Notes: generated by a model not told the origin, from the sequence alone. Numbered from the stretch's first letter, positions 22,801 to 36,300 are shown. The stretch is 64,000 nt of DNA from Scolanthus callimorphus (GCA_033964015.1 CM066924.1:22688280-22752279), one strand, 5' to 3'. Translations and numbers: made by a program.

Positions 22801-25800
22801 CAGTAGATAAGCAGCTCAAATTTTCTATAAATTTCTAAGGTAATGGAAGCAGAGAATTTCAAAATGTGACTATTATATGGTAAAAAATATTTCCCACCTG
22901 GCCAATTGCTCTGTATCTCTTATTTGTTGCAATGATGAAGGTAATAATGTTACCTGAAGTGGCATGCAACAAGATGTTTCTGAAGGAGTTTAAAAAAACC
23001 CTTCACCTAACTGCTAGCAAACTTGGTTTGTTAGCCCTTTGAGAAGGAGCTCTTTTTAAGATTAGCGATTCCTTTCATGTTTGGGGCTTACCACATTTTA
23101 TTAAAATAATTCTAAATCATTCATTCTTGCAGCCAAAGCCATTGACTTGCTGGCCCGGTATATCAGCGCTGATGATGATGATGACTTGGATATCAAAATG
23201 CATGAGCCTTACACAGTTCTAGTGGTAAGCTTACAACAACATACAATAGTCCAGTTTCAAATTCTCTGCTCTACCGCTGAATAGGCATCAAGGGCACATA
23301 AATACAGTGGGAGCCCAGCAATTTGAAGTAGAAATTAATTAAAGCTTCATCAGTTTCTCATTAGTATTTGCAACTTTTTCTACTTCAAACTGAGGCTCCC
23401 ACACTGTATTTATGCACAGTTGATGCCTATTCAGTGGTAGAGCAGAGAATTTGAACCTAGACTATAGCCCAATAATCTGAACCCAAAATCAAGCAGACAA
23501 TCAATGGTTATGGAACATATTTTCCATATTTCAGGGTCTGACTAAATCAGATTTAGAAGACTTGCTGGAGGACATAAAGGTGTACATGGAAATGGATCAA
23601 GGGGAGAATACTGAATATTGGCAGGTGCATAAAAATTGTTATTGCTTGGCTTATTTTTCCAGCCAAGTGGTTTCATAAATAATTTTAAATATTGATTTTA
23701 TGCACACAGGATATCACCATTGTCTGTAAAGATGAGATTCAAAAGCTCAGAAAACAGGGTTCTGATTACAGTGGTGAGTTAGTGAAGAAACCTACAGTAG
23801 AATCCACTTCCAAGGGGCAGACCAGATATATTATTTCATCAAAATCCTAGCATTATTCTACCTGCTTTGCTCTTCACTTAATGAGAGAGGTTGCAGAGGA
23901 AGCTAGACTAGGAGGCTTAACTGCACAGGGCTAGAAATTGTGCCAGGTACAGGCATAAACACGCTTTAACATTAATTACTTTGTTTTCAGTCTTTTTAGT
24001 GTTTGATCCTAATAGATTTACATCCAGTGTTTTGATGAATTACACCAATGACATTGGTACAAGGCAAAAAATATATTTCTCAATTTTGTGCCCTGCTTCA
24101 TAGCCTGTATGTAGCTTAAATTTTGGGTCAAGTTTCAGCTGCAAAGCTGGCTAGCCCTTCATAGTTATACCAAAAAGTCAGTACTTCACTTGCATTTTAC
24201 ATACAGTACATCTTCCATTGACTTTGGTCACATTGTCATACAAAATCTGATATACTTGTACCTTTTATGAAGATGGTGATGGTCGTGCTGTAATTCATTG
24301 CAGATAGAAGAGAGAGTATCCATGGAGCTGTGCAGACTGATGTTGCAAAGATTTTCACTGGAAAAACATACTCCCAACTCATTGCACTAGAGAAGCAAAT
24401 TTATCAGAAGATTTCAAGTGGAGCTGCAGTAGATATAGGTAGGGATGGGGGTAGGGAGCTCATGTCTACATTTTTAGGAGTGTCTGGTAGCCTACAACAG
24501 TTAACTTTTTGTGCCTGTTTTGCTACCTGTTAGGGTTTAAAATTTGTTTGACCAAACCTGATTTCCTATTCTAGAACCACACTCTGAGTGACTACAAAGT
24601 ACCAATTACTCAATCAGTCATCTGAAATTCACTGTATACTATTATTCCTATCTTATGTGCTATATTTATGTCCAAGGTTACTGGGAATCTCTATTGCAAC
24701 AACTGAAGGCTTACATGGCTAAAGCAAGGCTAAGAGAGAGGCACCAGTCCATGTTGAGAGAAAAACTTGCACAACTACAGCAAAAGGTGCTTGTGATTTT
24801 AATTGTGTTATGCATCACTATTATCACCTTTGAGCAGTAGCAGTAGCAGTACCAGGGTGGGAAGCTGTGACTGGGGTCCTCAGCTGGGGGGCAGGGAGCG
24901 TGCACATTTTTTTGCAACTGCCATTGTTATTGTACGTAATAAGTTACTTAATGGACTTTTACAACTTACATTCCTATGCTTTACAGAAAAATGAAAGACC
25001 GAGTTCCTCTGGAGAAATCTCCTTATCTGAATCTGAATCTGGGAATGAAGAAGAAGCAAATGAATCATCTGATAAAGAAGTGGGGAAAGAAGAAACTATT
25101 GAAGGTGCTGAAAAGACTGGAGAAGACACGGAGCAGCCTTCAACTAGTAACTGGAGAGAAGAGAAAGAGGAGGAGTGCGGAGAGGAAGGGGATAAAGATG
25201 ACGAGCCTGCTACTGCTCTTTTTACAGAAGAAGACTTGATAGAAGAAAGTAAGACATAAAAATGATGTTAAGGTTAAACAGTGATGATTCTAATGTCCAT
25301 AATTGCAATGGTGATGATAAGTTAATTTTACCATTGTTTTATGTTCCCCGCCTTATTAGCACAAGCATGTGCACTTGTTTACAGTTAGTAATAGGCCTTT
25401 ATCACGCAATATTGATTAATAATATAATAGTTAATGAAATCCAGTTTCCAATTCTACACATCCGTATTAGTGAAACTGCAAAGTTTGAAAATAATTACTT
25501 GAAAACTAACTGAGATATGAATTTTCAAAACTTAGGTTTTGCGGCATATGAAGCAGGGAAGTACAGCCCCAGGTTACTCAAGAACATGGATGTGGAAGAG
25601 GTATGACATAAGTTGAGTCCTTAAAACCTGACTAAAAAAACTAACAGATTTGGTTAAAAACAGCAATTAGAAGCAACAACATCCTCTGCAGCAGCGCAGC
25701 AACAAAAACATTTATTGTAGACAACAGCAACTGGGACAGCAGCAGCAATGAACAGTAAAAAGGTATATTAAGTGTGCATTCATGCATTCATGCTGGCAGG

Positions 25801-28800
25801 GAACCAAGAATCCAGTTGTGGAAAGAAGAATGCCTGACAAAAATGCCAACATTACTAACTTATATTTCCCTGTCATAGTTGGCTTTCTGCTATATAACGG
25901 AGTAGCCACCAAAAATATAAGCATTTCCTGTGGCACTTACATTTGTGTATTTTTTATTTTCAGCATTTGGTGATGACGGCAGATGAAGACTGGGAAAAGC
26001 TGGTGAGTGCTGATCCTCTTGTTATACAACAACAACATTAACAACAGCAGCAGCAACAACAACAATACTTTTTTTCCTGGATTTTAGAACTTATTACACT
26101 GTAAGCTACTTCAAACAAGGGTAAGGTGGTAGCAACATGATTTTCTAGCGCTCGCATCTTGTGAGCCATAAAACGCAAACCCATCTAATGTGCTGTTCAA
26201 AAGATTCAAGATATTTCAGCTCCTGAAACACATCATATACTGTATTTACTGTAGGGTTTCTCTTGGATGTCCTTCTTGGTGTTCATTCTGTATTTCACGC
26301 AAATTCTAAAGATTTCCTAGGTCCATGGATTTGCATCCCTGCAAATGAATTTGTCTGATACTTTGTTTGCACTTAAGTATGAACCGGGCTTAAAATATCA
26401 TGTTTCTTCACCAACAGATGTTGTTACGACATGAAGTTCTCATGGGTGGAACAGCCGTTGTGGTATGTACAACAATATACAGCATAACCTCCAAGATACC
26501 TCCACTCCAACAACATGATTCCTGCTAACTTTAAAATCTGACTTATAAGCTCCTTGAATGCCTTACCAGCTGAAATTCAAATCAAATTCTGTTTTTCTTG
26601 CCGATGCCATTTTACAATAGCTAACGTGGTTTCGAGTGTTAACGAGAAGAGTGTGTGGACACATACATTTTCTATTGTGACTGCAAATTGTCTAGGAACA
26701 TTTAGCCATAATACGTTTATTTTCGTAATTAGATGGCTTGCAAACATGTAAGCAAAGATAATAAATCGGTCCAGGGAATTTTTAGGGTATTTCCTGAAAG
26801 CTAGTCGAATTACTGGAGAATCTAGAAATTTCAAAATGATAGATTTATGGGCGTGAGTCTAGGCGTATTTACGCCCGTGTTGGCCCAATTTTGGCTAAAT
26901 GAAGAGCAACCAAATCCTCAACAAACATTCACACAACATACTGTAATCCGTCCCTTCACTCTCTCAATACATAGTCACCATATAATCTCCCACCCCCACT
27001 TTTTATGAGTCTGTTGTACCTGATGTATACGGTTGGTAATGTTTGTGATTGCATCTCACCAGAATAAAGAGTTGGGATCCTCGTCACTAGTGGATCAAGA
27101 GGCCAACAGGGGCATGGGACCAGACGAAGAGGCTTTTAACGTACCAGTAGCACTCTCACAAAAGGTATGAAAGACAAGGCTTTTAATGTTTCGAATTACA
27201 GAGATAGGACAAGAGGAAAGAGAGGGCAGGGAAGGTAGAAAGGACAACATTGTTTGGCCCATTCTTGTACCCTACTCGTGGGGCTGGGGGCCTCTGGTGA
27301 CAACCATTGACACACGTGCAAGATTTGATACAGAGCCGAAGAGAGAAAGAGCTTTCTGCGCATGTCCCAACATTCAAAATCAACCAGTCAGCAAAACCCT
27401 CAGATGGCAGCCACCAGAGGATTCTACTTGAAGTAGTATCCTTGTTTACAAAATTTCGTGCAGGTTGTATGTACTATTTTCTATTTGGTCATTCAAGTAA
27501 TGCTCAGTTGCGGGCAAACGTTGTAGTGAGATGCTTAATCAAAGCGCGAATACAGGTTGACCCAAGACGTTGCCGCGCAATTCGAGATCATCCCGCATAA
27601 GACTTGCAAACCGAAGCTTAAAGATGTGGTCCTCCTTCGGTAAAATGTCTCATCTCGAAAAAGAAAGATAAACGCTGAGCCATTCATGTTCAATCTTTAT
27701 TTGTTCGTGTTTCAGACATACTTATGGGAAGACAAATATCGACCACGGAAACCAAGATTCTTCAACAGAGTGCATACAGTAAGTATGATACAAGGGATTT
27801 GATAAGTCAGGGTTCGTTCACACACCAAGAAAATTATTCAGGAAGTTTCGTCATAGAATATGGAGAATAATTTCTTTCTGGCCCTACGTGGTCGGACCGT
27901 TTTAAAGACCCTGTGCCTGATGGGTGTGAATGTTACGATCTATTTGCTGTGTTTATCTAATACAGCAAGAAGCATTCAAAATAACTCCATTAGTTTGCTG
28001 CTCTATGACTGCATTTCACTAAAATCAGTTTTAGACCAAAGGATGGATCGAAATTCCACGAAATTCAACGGATCGAGTTCACTACTTTTACCGTGATCTC
28101 ATTAGCATAGACGTATGGGCTACAAATCTCACATGTAACGCCCATCGGACACAATGTCTGTATGTTCAAATACACCTAATAATATTTTAGTCAAATCACT
28201 TTAGTGGTCTATTGTCAATGATGTGTTCTGATTGGTTGAAATACTAGTAGGCTATAAAGAAAATCAGAAAAGTGTCGGAATTAAATGCCTTTTTGGGGAA
28301 TAGCTGTCGTCCCGGTACGAATACTCCCCCCTGTTCCCCAAAAAGGCTATTTAACAAATAGATCTCGTTTTGCGTGCGTGTGTACTGTTATAGGTACACA
28401 GATGACGTCACAGAATGTCATGAACAAAAAAGTATGCAACGAGACGCAGTTGACATATGCACAAAAAACGAGATCTATTTGTTTTATACAACAATAAAAG
28501 CGATTTTTCTAAAGATGAATGAGCTCAAACAGTGCGCGCATTTCAAACTCGGGTTTGCTTGCATGCGCGCTCTATGACGTCAATCGTGCGCGTGTACTCT
28601 AATAACACACGGCCTGTCAGCCAATCAGAGCGCGCGTTTTACTAGTGTTGTTGTATAATGACTCATAGTCCATTTTGGCTCGAGGAATAATTGTTAAATA
28701 TCAAGTCGTTTTGAGCTAGCTGGGTGCCCTGAGGAAATGTCGACATATTAACATTACTACGCTAACATTCTGTTTCATCGCTGTAGGGTTATGAATGGAA

Positions 28801-30855
28801 CAAATACAATCAGACACATTACGACAGTGAAAATCCACCTCCGAAAATCGTACAAGGATACAAATTCAATGTAAGTGGGTTTATTCGGAGTGAGGACGTC
28901 AGGGGGTATGATTAGAGGGGTGTGGCCATGATGTTTTAATAGGAGGGGCCGATAGGTCTCCTGTATTTTCAATAATGTCCCATACATGTACTGTATTTTT
29001 GGTTGCTAGGAAGGGGGAGGGGTGTTGGGTCCCCCCCCTGGCTGACCCCTGTTATAAACATACAATGCATCTGAAATATTTTTTATCTATTGTGAGGAGT
29101 GTTGAATCTTGTCGACTTGACAGCTATTTCAATAAAGGTTTTCGCTCTTATCATGCAGCAGCAAGGTTCCACGACCCCACCCTTCTGCTCAGGCCAATCT
29201 CGGGAATCTAGCGTTAGGTTTTCTCGGTCTCAAAAGTCTCCAGCTCCTAGTGCATTCTGTTGCTCATTCTGTTGCTACTTTTTTGCAGATTTTCTATCCA
29301 GATTTAATCGACAAAACGCAGGCGCCCGAGTACTTCCTGGTGAGTTTCTCCTGCTTTTAAGACCCTGTGTCCGATGGGTGTGACAATGTTATGACATGTT
29401 TACTACCATCTGCGTTCAACCCTGAAGCTTGACAAATTTTTCGCGTAGGTTTACGTTTCAAACGTGGACGTTTTGTCGAGAAGTTGTCGCGTTTCTCGCT
29501 CTCTGATTGGCTGCAGTTTTCACCGTTATTTTTCAGCCAATCAGCGATCGAGAAACGTGACTATTTCTCGGCAAAACGTGCACGTTTGAAACGTAAACCT
29601 ACGCGAAATAATCGTCAAGCTTCAGGGTCTCAAATGGTAGTATTGTGTTGATCTATAGTAAGGAACGTTCAAAATATCACTATTAGTTTGTTGTTGTTCT
29701 ATGCATATCACTTCTACCAGTTTTAGACCAAAGGATCGATTTAAATGAGCTGTATACGGTTTGCGAGGGAGTTGCTTTTTCCCGAAGACGAACTAGAGCC
29801 AATTTGTGTATTGTTCTAACAATGATGTATATGTTTTCTTTTGTGTTCAGGAGCCTTGTCACGATTCGAAAGAGTTTGGTATTCTTCGTTTTCATGCCGG
29901 ACCTCCATACGAGGTATGATCTCAATGCTTTTTATGTGCTTTATTTTTCATTGGCTGATTGCATTTTCTTTCCGCACCGGTGGGGTCGAGGACCCTGGAA
30001 ATTCCAGGGGGAGGGGGCCTATCAAGACCCTGGAAATTCCTAGGGGGAGGGGTCAAGGACCCCTGGAAATCCTGGAAATTCCAGGGGGAGGGGTCTGTTT
30101 AAGCTGTGGAAAAGGACGTGTTTAGGCAACCTAGAAATTCCGAGGGAGGAGGTATTCAAATTCCAGGGGGGGGGGGGGGGGGGTGTTTAGGCCCCTTGGA
30201 AATTCCAGGGGAAGGGTGTGTCGAAGACCTCTGGAAATTCCAGGGGAGGGGGGTCTTCAAATTGTAGGGTCCCCGACCCCCGGGTTTGGAAAAATAATGC
30301 GATCAGCCATTAGCTTAGAAATCACGAGAACCAGGCCATTTGCACGGGGGGCAGTCCCCTGTGAGGAGTGCTTTAGCATCCATCTCGTATATGGTTAGAA
30401 CGAAAACGGATGGGACTTTGTAACACAGTATGATAATATCAGTTGGTCCTCTAACAAAAAGAAATCGAGTCCGACCACAGCAGTGAGAGGTATACTTAAC
30501 GTGTAAGGAAGAGCCCTGTCTTCCGTAGACCTCGTCCACGCGTATATTTTTGAATCCGCAACTTTTTCTTTCCAGATACGGCTTTCGTCCACACACATCC
30601 GGCGAATTCGGCAACGAATCCAGATGTTTTTTAATCCACTCTTCAGAGTGGACAAAATAAATCCGCAACGATTCCGATAACGCTTAATTTCCTTTTTTCA
30701 ATTTTTGAAATTTTGTTCGTTGTTTCCAGGACATAGCTTTCAAGATCGTCAATCGAGAATGGGAGTACTCTCACCGCCACGGATTCCGATGTCAATTCCA
30801 AAACAATATTTTCCAGCTTTGGTTCCACTTCAAGAGATATCGATACAGAAGATGA
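19893..30855 (+). CDS. CACTIN: CACTIN, spliceosome-associated protein
   Basis: Twenty-three exons: 19893-20100, 20823-20892, 21038-21091, 21214-21279, 21424-21504, 21621-21653, 21753-21791, 22315-22432, 23133-23224, 23535-23624, 23710-23773, 24304-24438, 24677-24786, 24987-25248, 25536-25600, 25964-26002, 26418-26462, 27063-27164, 27716-27778, 28787-28870, 29289-29339, 29851-29913 and 30730-30855 (stop). CACTIN is a nuclear protein of activated spliceosomes, first found as a Cactus/I-kappa-B partner. Seen here: an N-terminal Arg/Ser-rich region (HRSRSRTPPKRGRSRSQ), the hallmark YTNTDNPFGDAHLLDSFVWH, a charged helical middle, an acidic stretch in the 24987 exon, and the conserved C-terminus ending WFHFKRYRYRR. 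All phases agree, for about 686 residues, against 758 in human. One problem: the ATG at 19893 is out of frame with the RS region. One base appears missing in the A-rich tract 19908-19921; alternatively the real start lies upstream. Confidence 0.93.
20391..20560. repeat. Copy 2 of the CATTCTCG...CCAGAGCT element family
   Basis: It opens CATTCTTGTGCCCAGAGCTC and continues GGGGAGGCTCTGGGGACATC, matching the element at 4369. The right end is degraded and no target duplication is clear. It lies in CACTIN intron 1. Confidence 0.7.
22003..22083. repeat. Two-copy tandem repeat in CACTIN intron 7
   Basis: ACACTGCAAACTGACATACT with CACCCAAGCTAACCA is followed directly by a near-identical second copy differing at one base (AAAC to AAAT). 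The unit is about 38 bases. Confidence 0.85.
22521..22656. mobile_element. Palindromic short element (AAACCCATCCATGG family), copy 2
   Basis: The arms GCAGAAACCCATCCATGGGA and GGAAATGGATGGGTTTCTGC are inverses, and the interior matches copy 1 at 4744-4881 (TAGAAGAATGGGAAGTGTT). It lies in CACTIN intron 8. Confidence 0.8.
23247..23464. mobile_element. Foldback element in CACTIN intron 9
   Basis: AATTCTCTGCTCTACCGCTG pairs with CAGTGGTAGAGCAGAGAATT, and the arms extend inward through GATGCCTATTCA and TACAGTGGGAG to a short loop. A diverged one-sided relative lies at 11216-11336. The outer bases TAGTC and GACTA suggest a TA-flanked element, but the edges are imperfect. Confidence 0.75.
27262..27425. 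repeat. Inverted, diverged copy of the CCAGAGC element family
   Basis: Read on the minus strand it shows the family order: CCTCTGG end, ATTTGAG-like stretch, GGTTGATTTTGA, GCGCATG, TCTTTCTCTC and GGCTCTGTAT. The terminal repeats are damaged. It lies in CACTIN intron 18. Confidence 0.55.
28343..28662. repeat. Adjacent or nested inverted repeats
   Basis: AACAAATAGATCTCGTTTT (28346) pairs with AAAACGAGATCTATTTGTT (ending 28482). A second pair, TATACAACAA (28486) with TTGTTGTATA (28659), brackets a CpG-rich segment. Two foldback elements appear to abut or be nested in CACTIN intron 19. Confidence 0.6.
29419..29628. mobile_element. Foldback element with long arms
   Basis: ACCCTGAAGCTTGAC (29419) is the inverse of GTCAAGCTTCAGGGT (29628). 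The arms continue with GCGTAGGTTTACGTTTCAAA and its inverse, then CGAGAA/TTCTCG and ATTGGCTG/CAGCCAAT. About 210 bp, non-coding, in CACTIN intron 21. Confidence 0.85.
29988..30285. repeat. G-rich minisatellite in the last CACTIN intron
   Basis: At least seven degenerate copies of CCTGGAAATTCCAGGGGGAG, spaced about 30-45 bases, with an uninterrupted G run at about 30169-30182. Each unit holds the palindrome TGGAAATTCCA. The G runs could form quadruplexes on the plus strand. No coding role is evident. Confidence 0.85.
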
Positions 30856-33310
30856 TGTGCATAACAACAGCTAGTAGTCCGTGGGCCAGCGGGTGACCCC
30901 CCCCCCCCCCCCCCCCCTGCGGGACTTTTGGAGACATATGCCGTTTTGAAGCTTGGCCCGAGGGTGTTTCAAAATGGGTTGTTTGCAATCGCGCCGCAGA
31001 CTCTCTTTGTTTCTTAAATGCTTTCTTTATATTAGGCGGACAGCGCCCTTTTACACTCGCGGAAAGGGCGCGCACATTTTGTTTTGAGGCTGTTTTTTTG
31101 GTAGAAGCTTTTTGAGAGCTTTCGTCAGTACATTCAGAGTCCACAGGAAACCCACACTAGTGTGCACTAGGAAACACATACAAACGTGCGCGCTTGAACG
31201 TCAAGGCAAGACAATATTTCCGGCGTGAAGAAACAAAGATAGCCTGCGGGGAGGCTAAACAACAGCTAACATTTTGGATGGTAATTGTTACTCGGCGTAC
31301 GCGGTGCAGATTTTCTTTGACACAGTTTTCACAGGCCAGTAGGAATTAGCCTGAATTTCCAGCCATCTTTTCTCCCTTCGCTACGGCGGGAAAAAACGAC
31401 TGAACACAGGCTTCCAAAAACCGGCCCAGGAATTATGTGATTCTCAGGATCTTGAGAATGGATTCTGATTGGTCGATTTCTTAATTAGTTCCGTAATATG
31501 CATAGTTTTCGATGACCAGCGACCAACACTTGAAGGTAGATTCATGGTATCCCACACATTATAGAGCTCATTAAAGGGACATGGTCACCTGGAAACACTA
31601 AAATAATTATTGTCACAAAATACAAAAATATTCTCTGAAATTGAAAGAGTCAGTTTAAAGAAAGAAGTACGGAAAATTTCATTGGATTACGATGAAGGAT
31701 TGCTGAGATATGAGCGAATTAAGATGGCAAGTTTAGTATGTTTGAAAAAAGATTGAGGTAAACCGATTTCAAAAGAGTCGGATTTCCTCATGTAAGCTGT
31801 AATTACAATCCGCGAATATCTTTGCAATCCTACATCGAAATGACCTCAAATTTTCACCATGTCAAGTTGAAAGTATTCTTTACAAATTTAAGTTGTTATT
31901 TTTATTATTGGTGATATTATAATTTTGATGTTTTCGGTGACCATGTCCCTTTAAGAAATTCACCAACAGTATCCGCAATTCCTGGGGCGTTCATTGTTTT
32001 CTCTCTCGCAACTAGTGTTAGAGTGTAGGGGAAAAAGACGGGTGAAACTTTAGGCTAAGGTGGAATGAAATGTATCATAAATGTCCGTTGAATGGTTTCT
32101 GTAACCAGCCAATGAAAATAGATAACATACTTGCTACTGAATGGCTTCCCGACAACCAATCATCATCCAAAAAAAAAAGTTATGTGCTGTTAATTGGCTT
32201 CCCTTGCCAGCCAATCACAATCCATTCCCACCCAGCCAATCTCAATCCAGAGAGGTGCTAGAGCTTCCTGTTCACTTAATGGGTTCTCTGTAAGGCTGTG
32301 AGCGAATCAGGAGCGGTCTTCACATGACAATAGTAACCTCAAATGCAAAGTATTGTGTCACCTGCTTCATTGTCGAGCATAAAGAGGGAAAATTTTAATT
32401 ATTGATGTGCTATCTCGAGTGGCTTGCCCAAAACTTTCTCCAATGAAAATACATTCTCTCACTGTGTACATTAACAGACTTTTTGTATAAAAGACATAGT
32501 ATGAATAATAAATACCACGTCATAACTGCTAATAACAGTTTTATGCGAGCTTTCGAGTCATTCCTATGCTTATTTTATTTTATATTTTTAGATTTCATCA
32601 ATCACTGAGATAAAAACAGTATTTTGTGAATTAAATTTTAATGGTGCAAAATAGATTTACAGAAATACCACTTCTATCACTTTAACTACTGTTTTGTATA
32701 AAACATTGCAGCACAAATGTTGCGTGAAAAACTAATAACATATTTGGAATTCAATTTTGGTCGTATTAAAAACGCGCGACGTCACTCTATAAACACACCT
32801 TTACAACCATTAAATCTTATTAACTTCGGACTTCGATATATTTTACATTTAAAATCGCCCGTGGTAAATATAATTAGTGACACTTTTTCAAATCGTGGAA
32901 CACGTTGATCAGCTTCCCTTTATCGCTAAAGGAGATAGAATACATGTAGCCATCGAGATTCACTGAGCCTGAGGCGACTCAATGTTTTTTATATAATTAC
33001 CCAAGTGACTGTTTTCGTATTTATTTATTTGTTTTCGTGATCATATCAAAATCGCGCACACACTCCCAAAGCTTATATTTGGAAGAATTGGAAACAATGC
33101 GATTGCCTTCTTTCTGGCACTTTTAGAATGCAGATATCAGTATTTTTCTTTCTAGCAAAAACTGGTGGCTACCAGAGGGTATTTTCTGAGCACGCGTGGC
33201 ATCAAACGCTCGTGCGTGCACACAGGTAGTTAGGTGCGCTTTCGCGCTTTAGCTTGTTGTTTGCTTTGTGTTTTCTGAACGCAATATGTGTCCCCCGATA
33301 GCCGTTCTTA
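30856..33310. other. Intergenic region downstream of CACTIN and CIMAP1-like gene 1
   Basis: Two convergent genes end on either side. It contains a poly-C run at 30898-30917, one TTAA-flanked foldback element (31575-31950) and, at 32093-32250, four loosely repeated stretches with CCAAT/ATTGG. No convincing exon was found on either strand. Confidence 0.6.
31575..31950. mobile_element. TTAA-flanked foldback element (piggyBac-type target)
   Basis: AGGGACATGGTCACC at 31575 and the exact inverse GGTGACCATGTCCCT ending at 31950 are flanked by TTAA at 31571-31574 and 31951-31954. TTAA duplication is the piggyBac signature. The 376-bp interior has no ORF, so it is non-autonomous. Confidence 0.85.
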
Positions 33311-36300
33311 CTAATCATGGACATCAACTATAAGAGGAGTAATGAATTCACTATGTCTGATGCCCATCGAAAAGGATGGAGGTTTTCTCTTGTGTACGTA
33401 GACACTTTCAGGGCTATGTGCTCCTGGCCCAGGCTTGGTTGTACTATCTGCAAATGGTAGATAAACGGTGTTATTATGTGAGCTTGCCTTGGGTTTACAG
33501 ATATTTAACAATTAGTCGTCGAAGGCGATGTTAATATTTTAGATTTTCGATAAAAAATTCGCGTTTAGGGGTATTTTTTTAGTTTCTCGCCAATGCTTTC
33601 AATGTTATATTCGCCTGTAGGTGAATAATTAACCATTATCCTGCGAGATTGCGCAGAATATCGTCTGATACTTAGCCGACGAGGGACGCAGTCCCGAGTT
33701 GGCTAAATCAGTCGATATTCTGCAAAAATCGAGCAGGATAATGGTTTTATTATTCAGCACATCGATAGCACAAAAAAACCTGAAAAACATTACTTTTGTA
33801 TATTATTTACGAGCTCAACACATCATATTTCCCTCAGAGACGGATATCGCAGGATATCTGTCATGTAGAGAATACAGCTATTGGGGTTCCAATGACCATA
33901 TTTGGGCAGTGCATCGATGTGCTGAATAATAAAGCAAAATATGACGAACCTCTCTACCAATCAGCGCGCGGATTCTCTTGGGTAATTATACTAAACTGTT
34001 GTTATGTGAGCTTGCCTTGGTAGCCACCTCGGGACCCAATATTGCCTCCGCGCAGATATTTGTCTTATTTTAACTGTCCAATTTTTTCCTTTGGAAATAA
34101 ATCAGTTTGGAAATAAATCAAATTGGACAGTTTGGAAACGAGCGCCGCTCAAATCGGACAAACATGACAAGATTTTTCTCCTCGAAACTAATTTTCCCAG
34201 CAGAACATTGCTATGGCTTGAATGTTTTTGTTTTTTTTCGAGCGACCCTTGTACAAAAATTCACCAGAAGGGCTGTGGAACAAATATTTTGCGCGGGACA
34301 TCAACACTGCATTTGTAACTAAGTATGCCAACCAGAGAAAACTCACCCGGATTTGAAAAAAAAACTTTGCCCTGCCTTCCTTTTTTCGATATTTCTACAC
34401 GCAATTCTTCTCCTAAGTATCTGAGTGGCTGACCGGGCCTTAATCTGAATTTTACTAACAGCCCGTGTCAGAAACTCCTTTGTTATTGTTTTCACTCGAT
34501 ATTACAAGACAAATTACGTGTAGAAATCTCTAAATGAACATCTATAAACAAAGTTTTATATTTGATTTACCAAATTTAACCGAGAACATTGCTCTATACG
34601 TTGCCTAAATCAGCCGATGGAAATGGATATTTTCTTCGACTCTGTGTGTTGATTGGCTGATAAAATGGAGGCTGACACAGGCTCATTATTGTTAATGTGT
34701 AATCTTACCTCCAGGCATGAGATTTCTTCCTTGCATCGAGTACTGGGGCATTCTTCTCTGGTAAACATCTGGGTCAATATACGCGTACTTCCCAGGGCCG
34801 GGGGTCTTGCCGAGATCTTCCGAGAACCCTCCCACTTTATTGCGGCCAGTCATGGAATATGCTGCCGCGGAGCGCTTATTTGGTAATTTTGGTCCCGATG
34901 GGAGGGAGTATTTGCTTGGAGCGGGATTTGAATCGCCTGAAAACATAATGTAGGGCAAGATACAGTAAAAACCCGCATAAAAGAACAGGTGTTTTGGGGA
35001 ATCAGGCTGATTTTGTTCTTGTATATTGGGTGTCTTCTGCAAAATCAGCCTGAAATTGTTCTTAAGGTGTTCTTAAAGTTGTTTCTTAACATCAAATACT
35101 GCATCCACTACCAACAGTCAAATAAGGAATGTGATTGGTAGAACGGTGACAGTCATTTAGTAACAACAATTAGACAAGTCTAAAAAACAATTGCTAAATG
35201 TGGAATTCCTGCTGTAGAACTGTGTGTGCATGGTCTAGCACATTATATTGTTCTCCTCGGTACTCTACTACACGGGTTACTGTACTCGAATCTAACTGGC
35301 AGCAATTGTTTATACAAGAACAAGTTTCATTTTTCAGGCTGCATGTGTTCTTATGTATAAGGTACCTTTTTACCAAATTACAGCCTGAGTGTTCTTAAAC
35401 CACTTGTTCTTTTAATACCGAAACAGGTAGAGCGTTTATTCGGCTCGAGAAAAAACGCTCGTTCCCAGACAAAAACGTTGGCGAGTCTGATTGCATTCCT
35501 TCGCACGAAATCAATCATGCGTTGTCGCTGCCACAGAAAATCGTTAAAAAATTGTGAAATAACACACTCATTTGCATTTCTTACCTCATAAAATTAGTAA
35601 AAAACACGAACAGATGGCTTTTTGTGTTTAAAGTTTGAAAATTTTTCAAATTAAAATATTTGAGTTGCACGCATCGCTGACCTCAGTAAAGGAATTCAAA
35701 CTAAATCGTGAATGTTTTTGTCTGGAAACGAGTGTTTTTTCTCGAGCCGAAAAAGCGCTCTACCTGTTTCGGTAGTATGCGGGTTTTTACTGTAGTGTAC
35801 TCCATTTTGGGGTGGTTTCCAAAAACAAAAGGCCTGGTTACGGTTCTGCAGTGGCTGGGGTACTCACTTTTCCTGTATCTTGTCCGTGCAGCCATAGAGT
35901 ATGATGGGGCATGTCTCTCTCCCTGGGGGTGGACCTTCTCGGGTGAATATGCCCCTGGAGCAGGTGTCTTGAATGTGGCTATAAAATAATTGAAGATACT
36001 GTTATATTTTTGAAAACAAGAATAGCAAAAATGGAGTTATAACTCCCTGCCTTTAATGATGCTCAAAGAATCTCTTCTTTTTCTATTTACTACACTTTAA
36101 AGCCAAAAACGAGCAGCGCGACCCTCGCGGCACATTTTAGCTTTTCAGTCCCGCCAATCAACCAAATCTGAGCGAATCAGGGTTTTTTCCCTGTGCCGCC
36201 TACTGCAGTCGAATGGCTTCCGCCTTGATTGTTCTGGTTTCCATCGCGACGGAACCAAATTGACTGCTCTAGGCGAAACAGGGCAAGTACTTGATTGGTT

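Noticed and set aside
24867..25259. An independent acidic protein ending at the stop at 25259
   Set aside because: The reading is CACTIN exon 14; a donor at 25249 joins in phase to 25536, bypassing the stop.
32093..32250. CCAAT-box promoter cluster
   Set aside because: Four CCAAT-like words occur in a loose repeat, but no gene starts nearby in either direction.
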